64,000 nucleotides of DNA. It comes from Pseudomonas nitroreducens (GTDB lineage: Bacteria; Pseudomonadota; Gammaproteobacteria; Pseudomonadales; Pseudomonadaceae). How positions within the stretch are numbered: position 1 is the first letter of the stretch; each line of letters begins with the position of its first letter. The stretch covers positions 124,001 to 188,000 of the forward strand of contig NZ_JACHLI010000005.1 of NCBI RefSeq assembly GCF_014204515.1, written 5' to 3'. Below the pieces are notes generated by a model. The model saw only the letters and a program-made list of their open reading frames with translations, made no database searches and had not been told where the DNA came from. Below, piece after piece: positions 59,218 to 64,000 of the stretch. The position numbers and the translations under genes are program-made.

Positions 59218-60360
59218 TCAGAGCTGCCTGACCAGCTCGATGAAGCGGGCCCGGACCCTGTCTTCGGCAAACAGGGTCCTGCAGCGCTGTAGCGCCCCTT
59301 GCCCGAGCGATGCGAGATGTGCTGGATCGTTAAGCAGGCCCATGATCGCTTCCGCCAGTTTTTCCGGATTGCCGGCCTCCACGGTCACTGCCGCTTCCTC
59401 GTTCGGGGCGACCCAGTTCACGCCAGTCTCCAGCCAGCAGTTGATCACCGGCCTGGCGCAGGCCATGGCATCCAGCTGGGCAATTCCGAATGCCTCGGAG
59501 TAATAGACCGACGGGAACAGGAACACCCGTGAGTTGCGGATCAGGTGGTACTTGTCGACATCGCTGACGAAGTCATTGATGAAGTGCATTCGCTCCGGGA
59601 ATTCCTCGGCGAGCTTCCAGAAGCGCTGTTCCTCGGGGCCGACGCCGAATACCAGCAGATTCACCTGGGCGCCATTTGCCATCAATTGGCGAAAGGCGGC
59701 ATCCAGCGCTTCGGTGCCCTTGTAGCTCACCAGCCGGCCAAAGAACACGCAGTAGCCTTCGCGTTCGAAATGCTCGGGTAGAACGTATCTTGCCGAGCCG
59801 GCCAGGCAACGCTCCACGTGCTGCAGGTCCACGGTGTAAGGCAGCGGCGCTATTTCCCGGGTAATGTCGCGCAGGACTTCGGAATGCTGTCGCAAGGCTG
59901 GACTGCCGGTGATGACGAGGTCGGCCCGGCGCACGGCAAAACGGTCGAACAGATAGGTCAAACGCTTGAGATAGCGTTGGCGGTAAACGTCGCAGTGATA
60001 GCTGACGACGGTCTTGCCGTTGATCAGCCAGGCACCCAGCCACAGTGCCAGGCTGGCGGAAGGGAACTGCAGGTTGATATGGGTGATATCGGCTTTTCGC
60101 GCCAGCAGCAGGAAATGCCAGAAGAAGGCGAAGCTCAGGGGAACCGACAGCAGATTGCCCAGCGATGCGGCGCGCAGGACGCGTATGCCGTCGATCGATT
60201 CATTCTGGCTGCGCATCAGGCGCTGGTTGGCGCAGCAGAGCACGGTGACCTCGTGCCCGCTCTCGCTGTACCAGTGGGCGTATTGCTTGACGGCCGTTTC
60301 GATTCCGCCGGTAGAGGGTGCATAGTACTTGTTGACCAGCAGGACTCGTTTGTTCGCCAT
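59218..60360 (-). CDS. Family 4 glycosyltransferase (first)
   Basis: A 380-residue GT-B fold enzyme. N-terminal VLLVNKYYAPSTGGIETAV is a typical acceptor-domain glycine loop. The nucleotide-sugar domain has FFGRLVSYKGTEALDAAF and the EX7E-like segment SEAFGIAQLDAMACARPVI. ATG 60360 (MANKRVLLVNKY) fits family starts. It probably transfers a mannose- or rhamnose-type residue, given the neighbouring gmd, but specificity is not readable. Confidence 0.88.
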   Translation of the reverse strand: MANKRVLLVNKYYAPSTGGIETAVKQYAHWYSESGHEVTVLCCANQRLMRSQNESIDGIRVLRAASLGNLLSVPLSFAFFWHFLLLARKADITHINLQFPSASLALWLGAWLINGKTVVSYHCDVYRQRYLKRLTYLFDRFAVRRADLVITGSPALRQHSEVLRDITREIAPLPYTVDLQHVERCLAGSARYVLPEHFEREGYCVFFGRLVSYKGTEALDAAFRQLMANGAQVNLLVFGVGPEEQRFWKLAEEFPERMHFINDFVSDVDKYHLIRNSRVFLFPSVYYSEAFGIAQLDAMACARPVINCWLETGVNWVAPNEEAAVTVEAGNPEKLAEAIMGLLNDPAHLASLGQGALQRCRTLFAEDRVRARFIELVRQL

Positions 60361-60455
60361 GTTTCGTCTCGCGAGGGCATCGTTCAGCTTAGCGGCGGAT
60401 AGGACAAAGGAAAGGCGCAGGAAGTTACATGCCCTGCGTGGACTCTCGCGGTCAG

Positions 60456-61604
60456 TCAGGCATGGCCGACATGCCGATACACGTCCAGCGTCTTCCTCGC
60501 GCAGGCATCCCAGGAATACTGACGGGCGCGTTCCACACCGAGCTTGACGCGATGCGCGGTGTTTTCCGGTTGCTCCAGCAGTTCGATCATCGCTGCGGCT
60601 ATCGCTTCGCTTTGCGTGGGATCGACGAGCAGGGCCGCATCGCCGGCCACTTCCGGCAGCGAGGTGGTATTGGAGGTGATGACGGCGCAACGGGCCGCGA
60701 ATGCTTCGATCACCGGCAGTCCAAAGCCTTCGTAGAGTGACGGGAAGACCAGCGCAGCGGCACTCTGCAACAGCGCGTGCACCGTCGTGCCTGGCAGATA
60801 CTCGAAACGGCGGCCTTCGCCCCGTCGCTCCAGTGCGTCGAGTTCGGCAAGCAGGGCGTCGGACTTCCAGCCAGTACGACCAACGATGACCAGTGGATGC
60901 TGGCGACGCATGGCTGCGGGCAGCGACTGGTGCGCCTGAAGCACGCGGAGCAGGTTCTTGCGAGGTTGCAGGGTACCGATGAACAGAAAGAAGCCTGGCT
61001 GCAGGCCGAGCTTGGCCAAGGTCTGGTCGATCAGCGGCCTGGGCATTTCCTCGAAGTATTCCGGCGAAACTCCCAGGGGGGTTACCGAAATTCGCTCGGG
61101 TGCAATGCCCAGATGCTCGACCAGATCGCGCTTGCTGTACTCGGAGATGGTGATGATGTGGTCTGCACTGTGCACCGTGCGGGTAAACAGCCAATTCTTC
61201 AGTGCCCGCAGATTGGCAGCGGCCCACTCCGGATGCAGCAGTGGTATCAGATCCATCACGTTGGCGACCACCGGCGTTCCCGCCAGCCGGGGGATATGGT
61301 GGTCAGTGGCGTGGAACAGATCGACCTGCTCTGCAACCTGCCGCGACAGGTTGCGCGGCGCACCCAGTAGCGTGCTGCGCAGCGCATGGGTGGAGAATCG
61401 AACTCCCAGGTGCGCAGGGGTGCCGCAATCCAGCGCTGGCAGAGACTGTCCGAAGGCGAATGGGCGCAATGACAGGTCGGCGCCGGGCTGCCGTGCCTGC
61501 TGGCTCAACGCGTGCCACAGGGCACGGGTATAGACCCCGATTCCATCGAGATGACCAGCAGCGCTGCCTTTGGCCCAGACGGTAACTCCCAGACCAACGC
61601 GCAT
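60456..61604 (-). CDS. Family 4 glycosyltransferase (second)
   Basis: A 382-residue GT-B enzyme. It shows GIGVYTRALWHAL near the N-terminus, HATDHHIPRL, ITISEYSKRDLVEHLGI, FIGTLQPRKNLLRVL and the EX7E motif PSLYEGFGLPVIEAF. The pattern is typical of mannosyl- or D-rhamnosyltransferases of the common polysaccharide antigen group (WbpX/Y/Z-like, from memory). ATG 61604 is used. It follows gmd by 69 bases. Confidence 0.88.
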   Translation of the reverse strand: MRVGLGVTVWAKGSAAGHLDGIGVYTRALWHALSQQARQPGADLSLRPFAFGQSLPALDCGTPAHLGVRFSTHALRSTLLGAPRNLSRQVAEQVDLFHATDHHIPRLAGTPVVANVMDLIPLLHPEWAAANLRALKNWLFTRTVHSADHIITISEYSKRDLVEHLGIAPERISVTPLGVSPEYFEEMPRPLIDQTLAKLGLQPGFFLFIGTLQPRKNLLRVLQAHQSLPAAMRRQHPLVIVGRTGWKSDALLAELDALERRGEGRRFEYLPGTTVHALLQSAAALVFPSLYEGFGLPVIEAFAARCAVITSNTTSLPEVAGDAALLVDPTQSEAIAAAMIELLEQPENTAHRVKLGVERARQYSWDACARKTLDVYRHVGHA

Positions 61605-61673
61605 GCGGGTCTCCTGGTTGAATAGACGAGGGAAAGCGTGGGCGCGTCCGGTCGACGCGCCCCGAGCAGTGGC

Positions 61674-62708
61674 TTAGAACGAGAATCCTGCTTCGTTGCG
61701 ACGCAGGTCGGCCTCGACCATCATCTTGCACAGCTCTTCCAGGCTGGTCTTGGGCTCCCAGCCCAGGGTCTTGCGGGCGTGCGCCGGATCGCCGATCAGC
61801 AGTTCCACTTCGGCCGGGCGATAGAACTTCGGATTGATACGCACCAGGGTCTTTCCGCTGGCCGCGTCGATGCCGACTTCGCTCTCGGCGCTGCCTTCGA
61901 AGCGGATTTCGATGCCGGCAGCCTTGAAGGCCATGCTCACGAAGTCGCGGACAGTCTCGGTGCGGTTGGTGGCCAGGACGAAAGTGTCCGGCTCGTCAGC
62001 CTGCAGCATGCGCCACATGCCCTCCACGTACTCCTTGGCGAAGCCCCAGTCGCGTTTGGCGTCCAGGTTGCCGAGTTCCAGTACGTCCAGCTTGCCGAGT
62101 TTGATCTTGGCAACGGAGTCGGTGATCTTGCGGGTGACGAATTCGCGGCCACGCAGCGGCGACTCGTGGTTGAACAGGATGCCGCTGCTGCCGAAGATGC
62201 CGTAGCTCTCGCGATAGTTGATGGTGATCCAGTGCGCGTAGAGCTTGGCGACACCATAGGGACTGCGCGGATAGAACGGCGTGTCTTCCTTCTGCGGAAT
62301 AGCCTGGACCTTGCCGAACATTTCCGAGGTCGACGCCTGGTAGAAGCGGATCTTCGGATTGACGATGCGGATCGCTTCGAGCAGGTTCAATGCACCCACG
62401 CCAGTGATTTCGGCGGTAGTGGCAGGCTGGTCGAAGGACACGCCGACGAAGCTCTGTGCCGCCAGGTTGTAGACTTCGGTGGCCTGGGTGTTCTGCAGCA
62501 GACGGATACTGGCGGAGAGATCGGTCAGATCATATTCGACCAGGTGCAAGTTCGGATGCTGGCTGATGCCCAGTTCGTCGATGCGCCAGAAGTTGACGGA
62601 GCTGGTCCGGCGATAGGTTCCGTAGACGGTGTAGCCCTTCTCCAGCAGCAGTTGCGCCAGGTAAGCGCCATCCTGTCCAGTAATGCCGGTAATCAGTGCG
62701 GTTTTCAT
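61674..62708 (-). CDS. gmd: GDP-mannose 4,6-dehydratase
   Basis: A 344-residue SDR producing GDP-4-keto-6-deoxymannose, precursor of GDP-D-rhamnose or GDP-L-fucose. The cofactor motif is ITGITGQDGAYLAQLL, with ASTSEMFGKVQ, a YGVAKLYAHW YxxxK and RGREFVTRKIT. No reductase (Rmd) or fucose synthase is in the window, though one could lie beyond the right edge. Linkage to two GT4 genes suggests D-rhamnose glycan synthesis. Confidence 0.96.
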   Translation of the reverse strand: MKTALITGITGQDGAYLAQLLLEKGYTVYGTYRRTSSVNFWRIDELGISQHPNLHLVEYDLTDLSASIRLLQNTQATEVYNLAAQSFVGVSFDQPATTAEITGVGALNLLEAIRIVNPKIRFYQASTSEMFGKVQAIPQKEDTPFYPRSPYGVAKLYAHWITINYRESYGIFGSSGILFNHESPLRGREFVTRKITDSVAKIKLGKLDVLELGNLDAKRDWGFAKEYVEGMWRMLQADEPDTFVLATNRTETVRDFVSMAFKAAGIEIRFEGSAESEVGIDAASGKTLVRINPKFYRPAEVELLIGDPAHARKTLGWEPKTSLEELCKMMVEADLRRNEAGFSF

Positions 62709-62742
62709 AGATCCTCCTGCTTAGCTCCTTCGTAGTGCTGTT

Positions 62743-63912
62743 TCAAATAGTGTTGTGCTTGCTTTTCTTGAGGAATGGTTCTTCGACGAAACGATAGGTG
62801 AACGCCGAAATCGTCACTCCGATGGCCATCATGGCCATGCAGGTGAGGGCGAATGCCGTGGGTGATTGGGGCTGTTCGAACAGCCGAGCCATGATGCGCA
62901 CCACGAAGTAGTTGACGCCCAGATGCCACAGATAGAAGGAGTAGCTGACTTTGCCCACCAGCTGGAACGATGGCATGGCCAGTCGATCCGGGAAGCGCTT
63001 GCTCACGACGAAATAGAGGAACACGGGATAAATCGTGAAGATCATGACCGGAACGCGAACGTTCTTCTGAACAAGCTCCGGGCCACCGAGAAGATAGTAG
63101 CCGGTTGCCGCGATACCGATAAGCAGCGCCAGCAGACTGCCCGACCGGCTGAACAGGGGTGCCAGCCAGGTACCACTGAAGTCTTCCAGCGAGCGGCTGA
63201 GCGCGCCCAGCCAGAATGCCAGTACGAACACCGCATCGGTGCCGCCTGCGCGAATCTGAAAGGGATCCATGAACAGCAGGATCACGGCAACGGCGAACAG
63301 CGTGACGTAGCGGAATCGAGCCAGTGCGGCTACCAGTGGCAGGCAGAGATAGAACAGCCACTCCCAGCGCAATGTCCAGATCGTATTGATCCGCAGGTAC
63401 ATGTCCTTGGTGAACACATCGTTGACGTCGCCGGTGCTGGCGACCACCTTGCCAAATCCGAAGCCGAAGTTACGGAACAGGCTGAGCAGTTGCTGCGCCG
63501 TGGGAACAGGCAGCCCGCCGATGATCCAGTCGAGCACGCTGAACGTGGCGATGACCACGAGCATGATCGGGACCAGTCGACGGATACGCTTGATGAAAAA
63601 TGTATTGCCATCGTACTTGCCGGCTTTGATCTGGCTCCAGAACAGGTGCCCGGTGAGCATGAAGAACAGCAGTACGCCGAGCTCGCCCATGGAGGCGGCC
63701 ATCACCTGCTTGGGCGCAAGACCGAAGTACATCGTCGAGTGCGCGCCAAACACCAGGAACGCAGCCATGCCCCGCAGCACCTCCAGGGAACTCGAGAAGC
63801 CGGACTGCTGTGTTTCATGGATTCCCAGGCGCTTGCCCAGCAGCGTCAGCAGCAGGCAGGCAAGAAGGAAATTGACGATGGTCAGAAGCAGATAGGAGAG
63901 CTCGACCCACAT
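62743..63912 (-). CDS. Acyltransferase-3 (OafA-like) membrane protein
   Basis: A 389-residue protein with about 10 membrane helices. The acyltransferase-3 signatures are LEVLRGMAAFLVFGAHS (catalytic His), FFMLTGHLFW and FFIKRIRRLVPI. Such proteins O-acetylate or otherwise acylate surface sugars. ATG 63912 lies two bases after the preceding stop codon, so it is co-transcribed with the unknown gene to its right. Confidence 0.9.
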   Translation of the reverse strand: MWVELSYLLLTIVNFLLACLLLTLLGKRLGIHETQQSGFSSSLEVLRGMAAFLVFGAHSTMYFGLAPKQVMAASMGELGVLLFFMLTGHLFWSQIKAGKYDGNTFFIKRIRRLVPIMLVVIATFSVLDWIIGGLPVPTAQQLLSLFRNFGFGFGKVVASTGDVNDVFTKDMYLRINTIWTLRWEWLFYLCLPLVAALARFRYVTLFAVAVILLFMDPFQIRAGGTDAVFVLAFWLGALSRSLEDFSGTWLAPLFSRSGSLLALLIGIAATGYYLLGGPELVQKNVRVPVMIFTIYPVFLYFVVSKRFPDRLAMPSFQLVGKVSYSFYLWHLGVNYFVVRIMARLFEQPQSPTAFALTCMAMMAIGVTISAFTYRFVEEPFLKKSKHNTI

Positions 63913-63914
63913 CC

Positions 63915-64000
63915 TCAGGCGTCCTGCTTAAGGGAGTTGTACATCGACTCGAGGATCTGCTTGAGATCCGGCAGCCTGGGATTGGCCTGGAGCAGCTCGT
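63915..64000 (-). CDS. C-terminal end of an unidentified gene, cut by window edge
   Basis: A minus-strand open frame enters from the right edge and stops at TGA 63917-63915, two bases before the acyltransferase ATG. The visible 27 residues end QILESMYNSLKQDA. This is too short to name; operon context suggests a polysaccharide gene. Confidence 0.65.
   Translation of the reverse strand, partial: ELLQANPRLPDLKQILESMYNSLKQDA

Overview
The window looks like chromosomal DNA of a Pseudomonas, high in GC and densely coded. The gene families and their order resemble what I remember of P. aeruginosa: envZ/amgS, ldcA, rimK, hslR, hslO and pckA; then fabY and arcDABC; then dctBD and rmlBDAC. Extra genes and Pseudomonas-type intergenic palindromes suggest a relative such as the P. 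nitroreducens/citronellolis/knackmussii group rather than P. aeruginosa itself. The species call is inference. No rRNA, tRNA, CRISPR array, phage or intact IS element was seen.

Region 1 (1-16 kb) holds core genes: the end of an OmpR-linked sensor kinase, LD-carboxypeptidase, rimB-rimK, hslR, a PAP2 phosphatase, hslO, pckA, a RecQ-like helicase, an AlmA/BVMO-like flavin monooxygenase, a nitroreductase, and a LysR gene divergent from a 3-hydroxyacyl-CoA dehydrogenase/acyl-CoA dehydrogenase pair. Region 2 (16-31 kb) runs from folA to an HDOD gene. It includes a tandem pair of secreted paralogues, a DUF2868/DUF3482 membrane-GTPase pair, a metallophosphoesterase, an NCS2 permease, an orphan type IV pilin, ilvD, rlmI and pfpI. 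From memory, this block (PA0350-PA0355 in PAO1 terms) lies elsewhere in P. aeruginosa, so its edges may be rearrangement junctions. Region 3 (30.8-38 kb) has fabY and the anaerobic arginine deiminase operon arcDABC, with a recognisable Anr box.

Region 4 (38.5-46.4 kb) is the most interesting part. It is a tight seven-gene minus-strand operon whose first genes match the mycobacterial route to polyprenyl-phospho-D-arabinofuranose: a HAD-UbiA fusion (DPPR synthase, perhaps with its own phosphatase), a DprE1-like oxidase and a DprE2-like reductase. These are followed by a polytopic GT-C-like membrane protein, an NAD epimerase, an FAD oxidoreductase and a GtrA-like flippase. It sits where dctPQM would be expected next to dctBD.

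Region 5 (46.7-64 kb) has dctBD and then a surface-polysaccharide locus. Reading leftwards from the right edge, this holds the end of an unknown gene, an acyltransferase, gmd, two GT4 glycosyltransferases, a GT2 glycosyltransferase, rmlBDAC, a 1324-residue sulfotransferase-RgpF-HAD fusion, and cysC (APS kinase). dTDP-L-rhamnose supply, GDP-6-deoxyhexose supply, PAPS supply and a sulfotransferase in one locus suggest a sulfated rhamnose-containing surface glycan. Several families of palindromic or MITE-like repeats are scattered through the gene gaps of regions 1-3.
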